This document shows positions 1 to 7,419 of a DNA stretch of 16,272 nucleotides, piece by piece. The position numbers were made by a program, and so were the translations under genes. Source of the stretch: Desulfotignum sp. Its GTDB lineage: Bacteria > Desulfobacterota > Desulfobacteria > Desulfobacterales > Desulfobacteraceae. Location: assembly GCA_021737445.1 (NCBI GenBank), contig JAIPDY010000252.1:1-16272 (forward strand), written 5' to 3'. The notes beneath the pieces were generated by a model that had not been told where the DNA came from, ran no database searches, and saw nothing but the letters and a program-made list of their open reading frames with translations. Each line of letters starts with the position of its first letter. The first letter of the stretch is position 1.

Positions 1-1
1 T

Positions 2-2596
2 GGAGATGGAATTATTCCCGAAGGCATTATTAATTTTTTATCTGGCTCTCCAAAAATAGATAACCTTAAACAGACAGTTCAAAATGTTGAGGAGGTGTAT
101 GAAAAACACCAAATAATTATCAATCAAATAATAGATACGCTTAGATTTGACCTGCCAAAGGATAGTAACGGAGAATGGGACACCTCTTTAGAAGGACAAA
201 CAGATTGCCTTAAGCTTTGGCGTGAAAATCTGGATAGTCTGTTCGATCTGATTCGATATAACCAACTCAAGAGTGAAATGGAAAATTTCGGTTTGGGTTT
301 CGTTGTATCAATATCTGGAAATTGGAACTATGGTGCAGGGAGTTTGCTCCAGTTATTTGATTTCAGCTGGTACAATGGATTAGTGGAAAAAGCGTATCTT
401 GATTTTCCTGAAATCAAAATGTTCGATAGAACCCATCATGAACATATCTTGAAAAAATTCAAAACATTGGATCGTATGATTTTCCGTTACAATCAAATAC
501 GCCTGGCGGCGAAGCATTGGGAATCTATCCCCAAATTAAGTAACGGCGGTGAATTGATGATTATCAATAGAGAAATCAATAAAAAACGCCGTTTAATGCC
601 TATTCGGAAACTTATAGACCAAGCCGGCCGGGCTATTCAAGCTATTAAACCAATATTCATGATGAGTCCCATGTCCATTGCAACTTATATCCCCCAGGGC
701 TCTGTTCAGTTTGATCTCGTTGTTTTTGATGAAGCAAGTCAGGTGAAACCTGTCGATGCATTTGGTGCCATAATCCGCGGAAAACAAACAGTGGTAGTCG
801 GAGACAGTAAGCAGCTCCCACCAACCAGTTTTTTTGATAGTTTGACGGATAGTGCTGACGAAGATGATTATGAAAATGTAGGCGACATGGAAAGCATTTT
901 AAGCCTGTTTCTTGGAAAAGGCGCTCCTGAAAGAATGTTGCGTTGGCACTACCGTAGCCGGCATGATTCATTAATAGCTGTTTCAAACAATGAATTTTAT
1001 AATAACCGCCTTGTTGTTTTTCCGAGCCCAGGGCTGAACACCACCGCGAGAGGATTAAGGTTTCATCATTTACCGGATACTGCCTATGACCGGGGAAGAA
1101 CACGATCAAATCCTGAAGAGGCGAAAATTGTTGCAAAAGCTGTAATGAAACATGCGGAAAATTACCCGGACCTGACACTTGGTGTTGTTGCATTCAGCAC
1201 AGCACAGCGTGATGCTATCAGTATGCAGCTGGAGGTACTAAGGCGGCAAGACCTGAGCTGCGAACCATTCTTTGAAGAAGGAAAACATGAACCATTTTTC
1301 GTTAAAAATTTAGAAAATGTCCAGGGAGACGAGCGTGATGTTATTTTCATAAGCATTGGGTATGGAAAAACATCAGAAGGTTATATGACAATGAGTTTTG
1401 GCCCGTTGAACCGGGATGGCGGAGAAAGGCGTTTGAATGTCCTGATATCAAGAGCAAAACTTGCCATGGATGTTTTTTCAAATTTCACATCTGATGATAT
1501 CGATCTGAATCGTACACAAGCCCGTGGTGCTGTTGCATTAAAGAATTTTCTGCATTATGCGGAAAGCGGCAACTTGCAAACACCTTACGAAACCGGCAAA
1601 GAACCTGATTCTCCTTTTGAAGAGGAAGTTATCAAGGCAATAGTACAAAACGGTTATGATGTGGAACCGCAAGTTGGCACGGCTGGATTTTTTATTGATA
1701 TTGCAATCAAAGACAAAAAAAAGCCTGGCCGATATATCATTGGTATAGAATGTGACGGCGCAACCTATCACAGTTCTCAATCAGCAAGAGATCGAGATCG
1801 GTTAAGACAAGAGGTTTTAGAAGGTCTTGGCTGGCGGTTACACAGAATTTGGAGCACTGATTGGTACAGAAATCCGCAAAAAGAAATGGAAAGGACAGTG
1901 GAGGCAATAAAGCGTGCAGAGAAGGACTATAAAAACAATATAAAAAATCAGGAACAGGAACTTTTAGCCCAAAAAAAAGAGAAAACAGAAACAGTCATAA
2001 TAGAACGTGATGATAATAATCATGAACCGGAAGGAGCTGCATGTGAATATGTTCAGTATGAAAAAAAAGTACCGCAAGTTATTTTGATATTGGAAGAGTT
2101 ACATCAATTGTCCAATGAAAAATTATTTTCATACATTTTTCAGGTCGTTCAGGTCGAATCTCCAGTTCACAAGGCTGAATTAACAAAGAGGATTATTGAA
2201 GGCGCAGGTCTTAAAAGGTCCGGCAGAAGAATTCAAAATGTTCTGCAGAGCGCTATTCACTATGGAGTGCATCAAGGAAAGATTATCCGAAAAGGGGATT
2301 TTATCTGGGATGCTGAAATGAAAAATCCAACAGTTAGAGATCGTTCAAACTTGCCGGCTTCCTCTAAAAAAATCGAATTTGTTTCACCAGAAGAAATTCA
2401 GCTTGCAATTCTAAAAGAAGTGAAAAAAGGATTTACACTTGGAGAGGATGAAGCGATCTCAAACGCAGCTCGATCTATGGGATTTTTGCGTGTCACTGCT
2501 CATGCAAAAAAAATATTCCAAACAAATATAAAGCAGCTGTTAAACGATCAGCAGATCTTGATTAATGATAATTTGATTTCAATCAATGGTGATTAA
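2..2596 (+). CDS. SF1 helicase with Vsr-like nuclease and DUF3320 tail (5' end outside window)
   Basis: The reading frame is open from base 2, so the GTG at 95 is not the start and the gene begins upstream. Visible in order: helicase motif II DEASQ (728-742), motif III GDSKQLPPT (about 801-824), motif V NVQGDERD (about 1315-1338) and motif VI LNVLISRAK (about 1434-1460), all typical of Upf1/Dna2-like SF1 helicases. A VSR/MTES_1575-type restriction-endonuclease fold follows (about 1610-1890; key stretch IGIECDGATYH, then WRLHRIWSTDWY). The last part (about 2070-2540) resembles DUF3320. Walker A and any DUF4011 region would lie left of the window. This helicase-Vsr-DUF3320 layout is known from large single-gene antiphage proteins (the type I recall as hhe), so I infer nucleic-acid unwinding and cleavage in defence. 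The gene is AT-rich compared with the right half of the window. Confidence 0.88.
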   Translation, partial: GDGIIPEGIINFLSGSPKIDNLKQTVQNVEEVYEKHQIIINQIIDTLRFDLPKDSNGEWDTSLEGQTDCLKLWRENLDSLFDLIRYNQLKSEMENFGLGFVVSISGNWNYGAGSLLQLFDFSWYNGLVEKAYLDFPEIKMFDRTHHEHILKKFKTLDRMIFRYNQIRLAAKHWESIPKLSNGGELMIINREINKKRRLMPIRKLIDQAGRAIQAIKPIFMMSPMSIATYIPQGSVQFDLVVFDEASQVKPVDAFGAIIRGKQTVVVGDSKQLPPTSFFDSLTDSADEDDYENVGDMESILSLFLGKGAPERMLRWHYRSRHDSLIAVSNNEFYNNRLVVFPSPGLNTTARGLRFHHLPDTAYDRGRTRSNPEEAKIVAKAVMKHAENYPDLTLGVVAFSTAQRDAISMQLEVLRRQDLSCEPFFEEGKHEPFFVKNLENVQGDERDVIFISIGYGKTSEGYMTMSFGPLNRDGGERRLNVLISRAKLAMDVFSNFTSDDIDLNRTQARGAVALKNFLHYAESGNLQTPYETGKEPDSPFEEEVIKAIVQNGYDVEPQVGTAGFFIDIAIKDKKKPGRYIIGIECDGATYHSSQSARDRDRLRQEVLEGLGWRLHRIWSTDWYRNPQKEMERTVEAIKRAEKDYKNNIKNQEQELLAQKKEKTETVIIERDDNNHEPEGAACEYVQYEKKVPQVILILEELHQLSNEKLFSYIFQVVQVESPVHKAELTKRIIEGAGLKRSGRRIQNVLQSAIHYGVHQGKIIRKGDFIWDAEMKNPTVRDRSNLPASSKKIEFVSPEEIQLAILKEVKKGFTLGEDEAISNAARSMGFLRVTAHAKKIFQTNIKQLLNDQQILINDNLISINGD

Positions 2597-2682
2597 ATGC
2601 ACACTGGCAGGCAGGTGATTGTGAAGGGTCATGTGCATGCAGTCATACAAAATCATACCCGAGAATGTAATGAGGAGATAAA

Positions 2683-2910
2683 ATGAGACCAGATCAAATA
2701 AAAGATGAAATCAGCAGGCTGGAGCTATCTGAAAAGTTGCTTCTTGTGGAAGATATCTGGGATGCCATAGCCGCCGGAAATTCTGAAATCCCACTGCCGG
2801 AGTGGCAAAAGCAGGAGTTGAAAAAAAGATATGAAGAATATAAGGAAGGAAAGCTGGAATTGCATGACTGGAAATCGGTGCACGAGGGTCTGCGGGAAAA
2901 ATTCAAATGA
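2683..2910 (+). CDS. Addiction module antitoxin (putative addiction module component family)
   Basis: A 75-residue acidic/amphipathic protein with the hallmark LELSEKLLLVEDIWDAIA start and a charged helical tail (WQKQELKKRYEEYKEGK), as in the small antitoxins encoded beside RelE/ParE toxins. It should bind and neutralise the downstream toxin and repress its own operon. A GAGGAG ribosome site lies a few bases before the ATG. Its stop overlaps the toxin start by four bases (ATGA at 2907-2910), the usual arrangement for translational coupling. The intergenic gap upstream (2597-2682) contains a 7-bp inverted repeat, ATGCACA (2597-2603) and TGTGCAT (2632-2638), which could be an operator but is short. 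A remnant matching the last codons of this gene recurs at 6233-6264. Confidence 0.85.
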   Translation: MRPDQIKDEISRLELSEKLLLVEDIWDAIAAGNSEIPLPEWQKQELKKRYEEYKEGKLELHDWKSVHEGLREKFK

Positions 2911-3188
2911 AACTGCGTTATACAGACAGGGCAAAGGATGATGTGGAGCTCGCATTTGCCTGGTACGAAAGACAGAGACGCGGGCTGGGATATGAATTTT
3001 TGGATTGTATCGAGGCTGCTGTAAAATCAATTATCGAAAATTCAGCAATGTACAGGACCCATTTTCTGCACTTCAGGGGTTGTTTGGTGAGACGATTTCC
3101 ATTTACCGTGTTTTATACAGTCGAAAAAAAGGAAATTGTTCTGCATTCGGTTTTTGACAACAGGCAGGATCCTGCAAAAAGACCATAA
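2907..3188 (+). CDS. RelE/ParE-family toxin
   Basis: A 93-residue basic protein starting MKLRYTDRAKDDVELAFAWY with the later pattern RRFPFTVFYTVEKKEIVLHSVFDNRQDP, the standard ParE/RelE fold signature. Length and order (antitoxin first, 4-bp overlap) are normal for type II modules. Members of this superfamily either poison gyrase (ParE) or cut mRNA at the ribosome (RelE); sequence inspection alone does not decide which. Nothing looks truncated, so the pair is probably functional. Its first codons (MKL.YT) and the end of the antitoxin are duplicated at 6233-6278, fused to another gene's remnant. Confidence 0.87.
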   Translation: MKLRYTDRAKDDVELAFAWYERQRRGLGYEFLDCIEAAVKSIIENSAMYRTHFLHFRGCLVRRFPFTVFYTVEKKEIVLHSVFDNRQDPAKRP

Positions 3189-3337
3189 GAATGGTATGCA
3201 CTTGGACCGAAAAAGCCCTGATCCTCATTTTTCATCGTTCAGCTTTCTGCTGCCGGTGTTGCAAAGGGGGGACCCCTTGTGTGAGGTCAGTTCAACAGCT
3301 TAGCGTAATGGGATTAATCATCCCTATTGGGGGAATA

Positions 3338-3532
3338 ATGTCAATCTGTTCTAAATGCCAAAAAACAATTTCAGAGGACGAGAAACAAATTCTCAACACG
3401 AGAATATTATGCGATGATTGTTACCTTGATGAGGTGATGCCGCGAATGCCAAAAGCGCATTATGATAATGAGGCTGAATTCATGAATAGATTGAAAGATT
3501 CGTATTCAGTGCGTAAGCAACAGTACCACTAA
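3338..3532 (+). CDS. Small zinc-ribbon protein, unknown function
   Basis: The predicted product is 64 residues starting MSICSKCQKTISEDE. Two CxxC pairs (CSKC near residues 4-7 and CDDC near 27-30) should bind one zinc ion as a ribbon or knuckle. The rest is charged and lacks membrane segments. The frame is open to 3191, but I prefer ATG 3338 because a GGGGG stretch lies just before it and the upstream codons look non-coding. The stop is followed within about 25 bases by an attC-like hairpin (3555-3613), so this could be the gene of an integron-type cassette. I do not recognise a named family. Confidence 0.55.
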   Translation: MSICSKCQKTISEDEKQILNTRILCDDCYLDEVMPRMPKAHYDNEAEFMNRLKDSYSVRKQQYH

Positions 3533-3554
3533 ATTTCAATCACTTTTTGTCGTT

Positions 3555-3613
3555 ACCCGCGCTGCTCCAGAGGATAGCGTAAAAGCGCACCGTCCCTGAA
3601 CAGCGCGTTGGTC
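3555..3613 (+). other. attC-like imperfect hairpin (degenerate integron recombination site?)
   Basis: Arm CGCGCTG (3558-3564) pairs with CAGCGCG (3601-3607). The stem continues inward with two unpaired bases (C3568, A3571) and one mismatch to GGA/TCC (3572-3574 with 3593-3595). One-sided bulges in a long imperfect stem are characteristic of attC sites. The right end has GTTGGTC (3607-3613), close to the GTTRRRY core, but the left partner is not a good RYYYAAC. The sequence immediately after it is a GNAT gene tail, the same gene that follows the much better attC at 9602-9662. A decayed or recombined attC is plausible; an unrelated hairpin is the alternative. Confidence 0.35.
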
Positions 3614-3685
3614 ATAAGGGGTTCAAAAAACAGTTGGGCAGCCAATAATCCAAAAGACAGGAAATGTGCCATATGGAAAAATATG
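3610..3685 (+). pseudogene. GNAT acetyltransferase tail plus downstream leader (copy of 9846-9921)
   Basis: Reads GHKGFKKQLGSQ and stop (TAA 3646-3648), then a leader with GACAGGAAATGTGC and an ATGGAAAAATA start. It aligns base for base, without gaps, to 9846-9921, with about eight differences in 76 bases. There the same tail belongs to a broken GNAT gene behind an attC site. Here everything upstream of the tail is missing and the piece directly abuts the attC-like hairpin. Confidence 0.7.
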
Positions 3686-3795
3686 TTGATGCGTTAAAAC
3701 AATGGGTGCTTCCGACAGAGCAGGCCATGGAGATACTTGGTAAGTCAAAATCCGTTGCTGTCCTGGAATGGGAGAAAACAGTTGTAAGGGATTGA
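3673..3795 (+). pseudogene. Internally deleted fragment of the 4Fe-4S protein gene
   Basis: A 40-codon frame starting MEKYVDALKQWVLPTEQ. It corresponds to the start of the intact gene at 6640 (MEKEKYADA), then jumps over roughly 35 residues to the intact protein's KQWVLPTEQALEILGKAKSVAV, and loses homology before the first cysteine. All iron-sulfur ligands are absent, so it cannot perform the parent function. The ribosome site and ATG are shared with the parent copy, so it may still be translated as a short peptide. Its stop is followed two bases later by the start of a RhuM fragment. Confidence 0.75.
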
Positions 3796-3797
3796 AT

Positions 3798-4076
3798 ATG
3801 GAAGACAGCCAGCAAAATATCATTATCTATAATACCAAAGACGGCAAAGCAGCGGTCTCACTGTATGCCAAAGAGGGCATGGTCTGGATGAACCAGAATC
3901 AAATCGCCCAACTTTTTGACACCTCCAAGCAAAACATTGGTCAACATATCTCCAACATATTAAAAGAAGGGGAGTTGGGTGAAATTTCAGTTGTAAAGAA
4001 TTACTTTACCACTGCAGCCGATGCCGACAAACCATGCTGGCGCAGGAACCGAAGATGTTTGGGGGGTAAAACCTGA
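3798..4076 (+). pseudogene. Truncated RhuM-family gene (N-terminal part only)
   Basis: From ATG 3798 the product begins MEDSQQNIIIYNTKDGKAA and continues through VWMNQNQIAQLFDTSKQNI, the N-terminal DNA-binding-like segment of RhuM-family proteins. Homology stops at VVKNYFTTAAD (about 4018), where intact members continue GK.YN.KHYN (compare 5428-5457 in the complete gene). The last 17 or so codons (DKPCWRRNRRCLGGKT) are unrelated read-through to TGA 4074. It retains about 75 of roughly 350 residues. It differs in sequence from the intact RhuM at 5146, so it comes from a different family member rather than a recent duplicate. Confidence 0.75.
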
Positions 4077-4157
4077 ATAGCTCTTGAGTCACTGAAAGAT
4101 GTCATTGCTGATGACGTGATAGATGATGAGGAGGAGGACGTCAATGAATCCGGCTGA
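4077..4157 (+). other. Acidic reading-frame tail overlapping the DUF1016 start
   Basis: After the stop of the RhuM fragment, this frame encodes ALESLKDVIADDVIDDEEED and a few more residues before TGA 4155-4157, overlapping the start of the nuclease gene at 4144. The coding-like acidic tail and overlap suggest the 3' end of a gene that once preceded the nuclease, with the rest lost. No start codon of its own is evident. The GAGGAGGAGG stretch in it (about 4127-4138) doubles as the nuclease ribosome site. Confidence 0.35.
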
Positions 4158-5145
4158 TACACCCAACGAAAACAGTCCCGGCAAATTTGGAGATTATCCA
4201 CACCTGCTGGCCGAAATCAAGGAGCGGATCCGGTCCGCCCAGTATGAAGCCCTTAAGAAGGTCAACAAGGAGCTGGTTGGTTTGTACTGGGACATCGGAC
4301 GGATGATTGTGGAACGGCAGGCAGATGCGAAGCATGGGTCTGCCATAGCGGAAAAGCTTTCCAGTGACCTTCGGGCTGAGTTCCCGGGGATCAGCGGATT
4401 TTCCCGGCGCAACATCTTTTACATGCGGGAGTTCTATCTGCTCTACCGCGAAGATGAGCGAGTGCAACCACTGGTTGCACAAATCGGCTGGACCCACAAC
4501 CTGGTCATTCTTCAGCGCTGCAAAGCCCCCCTGGAACGGGAATTTTATATCCGGGTGACCCGCAAGTTCGGCTGGTCAAAGAATGTGCTCATTCATCAGA
4601 TCGACAACCAGAGCTATGAAAAAACACTGTTGGGCCAGACCAATTTCGACCGGACCCTGACACCGGAATTGCGGGCTCAGGCCAAACTGGCTGTGAAGGA
4701 TGAGTACACTTTTGATTTCCTGGAACTGGGCGAGGAACACTCCGAGCGGGAGTTGGAGCGGGCTTTGATTGCCCGGATCGAGGATTTTCTGCGGAGCATG
4801 GGCGGGATGTTCGCCTTTATGGGCAGCCAGTACCGGCTGGAGGTGGAGGGAAAAGAATTTTTTATCGACCTGGTTCTGTTCCACCGCCGCCTGCGCTGTC
4901 TTGTGGCGGTTGAGCTGAAAATCGGTGAGTTTGTGCCGGAATTCGTCGGCAAAATGCAGTTCTATCTGACAGCGCTGGACCGGCAGGTCCGCCAGGAAGA
5001 TGAAAACCCTTCCATAGCACCGACAAAGGTCCTTTCAGAGCTGATACTTAATCTGGCTGGAAACGATCCTGAGATACATGGAAGGCGATATAATAATGAA
5101 CGAACGAATATGTCTCGGTATAGATCAAAACTGGGGAGGAGTTGA
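4144..5145 (+). CDS. DUF1016/YhcG-family PD-(D/E)XK nuclease with atypical C-terminus
   Basis: The product is 333 residues. The N-terminal DUF1016_N part has the family pattern NKELVGLYWDIGRMIVERQ and FSRRNIFYMREFY. The C-terminal nuclease domain has FIDLVLFHRRLRCLVAVELK, giving likely catalytic D242, E257 and K259, then QFYL.ALD. I chose ATG 4144 over 4123 because the GAGGAGGAGG ribosome site sits just before 4144. After NPSI (about base 5014) the usual ending (a short stretch with VEYAL and PIGVATY-like residues) is replaced by about 40 unrelated residues, which suggests recombination within the gene's 3' end. The catalytic residues remain. The stop abuts the RhuM start (TGA 5143-5145, ATG 5146). 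Relatives occur with restriction systems and mobile DNA. A 39-base piece of a related copy lies at 8101-8139. Confidence 0.8.
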   Translation: MNPADTPNENSPGKFGDYPHLLAEIKERIRSAQYEALKKVNKELVGLYWDIGRMIVERQADAKHGSAIAEKLSSDLRAEFPGISGFSRRNIFYMREFYLLYREDERVQPLVAQIGWTHNLVILQRCKAPLEREFYIRVTRKFGWSKNVLIHQIDNQSYEKTLLGQTNFDRTLTPELRAQAKLAVKDEYTFDFLELGEEHSERELERALIARIEDFLRSMGGMFAFMGSQYRLEVEGKEFFIDLVLFHRRLRCLVAVELKIGEFVPEFVGKMQFYLTALDRQVRQEDENPSIAPTKVLSELILNLAGNDPEIHGRRYNNERTNMSRYRSKLGRS

Positions 5146-6228
5146 ATGAAAAAGGATAAAAACAGACAACTCCAGCAGCCCGGAAAACAAGAGAGTTCCA
5201 TTGTCCGGTCGTCGGCTGCTGAGTACCTGACATTTGTAGCTGCCAGTGGCAAGGGGGGCGTTGAGGCGGTTTATGCGGATGAAAACATCTGGCTGACCCA
5301 AAAAATGATGGGAGTTCTCTATGATGTCGAGACGCATACCATCAATTATCACCTGAAAAAGGTATTTTCCGATAGTGAATTGCAAGAAGATTCAGTTATT
5401 CGAAATTTTCGAATAACTGCCTCAGATGGTAAAAACTACAATACCAAACACTACAATCTATCGGCCATCATCGCCGTAGGCTACAAGGTGAACTCAGAAC
5501 GTGCCGTGCAATTCCGGAAATGGGCCACAGCGATTATTCAGGAGTTCACCATCAAAGGCTATACAATGGATGATGAACGACTGAAAAATGACGGCTCTGT
5601 CCTTGGCAGACAATATTTTGAAGAGCAACTGCAGCGTATCCGGGAAATCCGCCTGAGTGAGCGTAAGTTCTACCAGAAAATTACCGACATCTATGCGACG
5701 TCCATTGATTATGATCTAACGGCCCAAGCCACAAAGCGTTTTTTTGCGGCAGTACAAAACAAGCTGCATTGGGCAATCCACGGCCAGACGGCCGCGGAAG
5801 TGATTGTGGGCCGTGCGGATCACAAGAAAAACAATATGGGACTGACCACCTGGAAAGACGCTCCAAAAGGTAAAATTCAAAAATTCGATGTCAGTGTGGC
5901 CAAAAATTATCTGACCGAAAATGAAATGGCACAATTGCAGCGGTTGGTATCTGCCTATCTGGATGTTGCGGAAGATATGGCACTGCGGCAGATCCCGATG
6001 ACAATGCAGGACTGGGAAAAACGCCTCAACCGGTTCATCAAAGCCACAGACCGGGAAATTCTGCAGGACGAAGGAAAAGTCACAGCAGAAATTGCCAAAG
6101 CCCATGCTGAAAGTGAATTTGAGAAATACCGCATCACTCAGGATCGCCTTTTTGAAAGTGATTTTGACCGGATGATCAAGCAGTTGGAACAGAAAAATGA
6201 AGATAAGGGACATCAACCGTCATCTTGA
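5146..6228 (+). CDS. RhuM-family protein (virulence-associated / DNA-binding-like)
   Basis: The product is 360 residues, full family length. Recognisable segments are AEYLTFVAASGKGGVEAVYAD, DENIWLTQKMMGVLYDV, TASDGKNYNTKHYNLSAIIA, VQFRKWATAIIQEFTIKGY and a long helical C-terminal half ending in a charged coiled-coil-like region. The family is named after Salmonella RhuM, but members are widespread in accessory DNA and their biochemical role is unclear; the N-terminus resembles phage antirepressor-like DNA-binding domains. A GGGGAGG ribosome site (5133-5139) lies inside the end of the preceding nuclease gene, and the start directly follows its stop, so the two are likely co-transcribed. Two partial relatives lie at 3798 and 10757. 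Confidence 0.82.
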   Translation: MKKDKNRQLQQPGKQESSIVRSSAAEYLTFVAASGKGGVEAVYADENIWLTQKMMGVLYDVETHTINYHLKKVFSDSELQEDSVIRNFRITASDGKNYNTKHYNLSAIIAVGYKVNSERAVQFRKWATAIIQEFTIKGYTMDDERLKNDGSVLGRQYFEEQLQRIREIRLSERKFYQKITDIYATSIDYDLTAQATKRFFAAVQNKLHWAIHGQTAAEVIVGRADHKKNNMGLTTWKDAPKGKIQKFDVSVAKNYLTENEMAQLQRLVSAYLDVAEDMALRQIPMTMQDWEKRLNRFIKATDREILQDEGKVTAEIAKAHAESEFEKYRITQDRLFESDFDRMIKQLEQKNEDKGHQPSS

Positions 6229-6232
6229 GGCA

Positions 6233-6278
6233 GTGCACAAGGATCTGCGTGATAAGTTCAAATGAAACTGCTTTATAC
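6233..6278 (+). pseudogene. Remnant of an antitoxin/toxin junction
   Basis: This 46-base stretch aligns without gaps to 2878-2923, the end of the antitoxin and start of the ParE toxin, with six differences. It still shows the antitoxin end VHKDLRDKFK, the ATGA overlap (6262-6265) and the toxin start MKLLYT. Homology on the right ends exactly where the SRPBCC remnant begins (6278). It is therefore a scar of a second TA module, not a copy of the current one. Confidence 0.7.
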
Positions 6279-6595
6279 TGTCTGAGGACTATGTGTTTTT
6301 GACAAAGTCTCATGACCACGCTGCGGCCGAGGCGATCTGGCTGGTAAAAAGATACCGTCCGGATGCCCATTGTGTAGAGTTTTACAAGGTTGAACCCGGT
6401 GACAAGGTCGGGGTTGTGAAAGTATGCTGCGAGGCCCTGACCGGTCAGCACACACAGGTTGCGGTTACCTACAGGTATATTGCGCTCTCTGAGACAGGAG
6501 AGGCCTTTGTCTCGGGATTCACTGCTGAGGCATACAGCGAATTTATCACAGAGTGGCAACGGCTCCTGTCAGATTATTTTGCCGCAAAAGGCTGA
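6278..6595 (+). pseudogene. 5'-truncated copy of the SRPBCC-like gene
   Basis: The region corresponds base for base, with no gaps, to 8325-8642 of the intact gene. It begins at LSEDYVFLTKSHDHAAAEA and keeps the rest of the protein, so about 45 N-terminal residues are missing. An internal ATG at 6293 gives a 100-codon frame, but without the N-terminal strands the fold would be incomplete. The homology with the other copy continues past the stop through the leader of the next gene to about 6646, a direct repeat of about 370 bases. The repeat includes a small stem at the stop codon (GGCTGA 6590-6595 with TCAGCC 6607-6612). Confidence 0.75.
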
Positions 6596-6639
6596 TATCC
6601 TGGCCGTCAGCCAAATGCAAAAGAAAGGAAATGTGCCAT

Positions 6640-7311
6640 ATGGAAAAGGAAAAATATGCTGATGCGTTTCTGGAAAAAAGAATTGCCAAATATGACGAAT
6701 GGCTGGGCAAAGGCCGGATTTCATACGCGTCAAAGGTTATTCCTGTTTCAGAATCTTTAACAACAAAACAATGGGTGCTTCCGACAGAGCAGGCCTTGGA
6801 GATACTGGGTAAGGCAAAATCCGTGGCTGTCCAGAACTGCGAGTGCAGGACCCATTACCAGCGGTGCAACAATCCTTTGGAGGTATGTTTTTTGCTCAAT
6901 GATGTGGGGGATAAGCTGGTAATAAAGGGGAAGGCGCGCCATGTTGATCTAAAGGAGGCGGCCAAAATATTACAAAATGCAAACCAAAGCGGGCTTGTAC
7001 ATCTGAGCCTGTACATGCCGGACCATGAAATCTTTGCCCTTTGCAGCTGCTGCCCGTGCTGCTGCCATGATCTGCAGATAGTCAGGCGCTTTGACCGCAA
7101 AGATATAATGGTCCATTCAGAATATGTGGCTGTGACAGGTTTTGAGGATTGCATTCATTGCGGTGAATGTGTTGAAAGGTGCGTATTTGGTGCCCGGGTC
7201 TTCCAGGATGAAAAAATGGCATATAATAATGAATCATGTGTCGGCTGTGGACTTTGCGTTACTGTCTGCCCGGTCGGGGCAACATCTATGGTGCTCAGAG
7301 GCAGGGAATGA
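6640..7311 (+). CDS. Cysteine-rich 2x[4Fe-4S] ferredoxin-like protein
   Basis: The 223-residue product ends in two classical [4Fe-4S] motifs, CIHCGECVERCVF (C171, C174, C177, C181) and CVGCGLCVTVCPVGA (C200, C203, C206, C210), so it should carry electrons. The N-terminal part has two further cysteine groups, CECRTHYQRC with a later C83, and CSCCPCCCHD (C135-C142), seen in ferredoxin-like proteins of anaerobes; these may hold another cluster or a metal. I chose ATG 6640 because AAAGGAA lies 9 bases before it; the frame is open to 6553 but overlaps the preceding gene remnant. No signal peptide is seen, so it is probably cytoplasmic. Partial copies lie at 3673 and 8034, and its leader occurs four times in the window. 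No redox partner is adjacent. Confidence 0.82.
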   Translation: MEKEKYADAFLEKRIAKYDEWLGKGRISYASKVIPVSESLTTKQWVLPTEQALEILGKAKSVAVQNCECRTHYQRCNNPLEVCFLLNDVGDKLVIKGKARHVDLKEAAKILQNANQSGLVHLSLYMPDHEIFALCSCCPCCCHDLQIVRRFDRKDIMVHSEYVAVTGFEDCIHCGECVERCVFGARVFQDEKMAYNNESCVGCGLCVTVCPVGATSMVLRGRE

Positions 7312-7389
7312 ATGAAAAAGGATAAAAAAAAGAAATCCTTGTCAAAAAGTGACGCTTGCCATGTGCATTGTATTTATTTATTATTATAG
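7312..7389 (+). pseudogene. Short frame resembling the first codons of RhuM
   Basis: Immediately after the ferredoxin stop, GAATGAATGAAAAAGGATAA matches the start region of the intact RhuM gene (GTTGAATGAAAAAGGATAAA at 5141). It gives MKKDKKKKSLSKSD and ends after 25 codons. It is probably a recombination scar carrying only the RhuM translation start. Part of it (AATCC.TGTCAAAAAG, about 7335-7350) recurs at 9923-9938. Confidence 0.4.
7356..7384 (+). promoter_or_regulatory. Predicted sigma70 promoter for the DUF433/DUF5615 pair
   Basis: TTGCCA (7356-7361), a 17-base spacer and TATTAT (7379-7384) form a good housekeeping promoter, about 35 bases before the antitoxin start. Surrounding DNA is AT-rich. 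This is a sequence match only. Confidence 0.5.
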
Positions 7390-7419
7390 AGTGGTTAAAC
7401 TTATTTTAAGGAGGATGGT

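Noticed and set aside
95..97. GTG as start of the helicase gene
   Set aside because: The same frame is open and protein-like back to base 2, so the gene begins outside the window.
2597..2638. ATGCACA/TGTGCAT inverted repeat as TA operator
   Set aside because: Seven bases with a 28-base gap could occur by chance; mentioned only as a note in the antitoxin entry.
3264..3278. Perfect hairpin AAGGGG/CCCCTT after the ParE toxin as a terminator
   Set aside because: The stem is short and no T-run follows.
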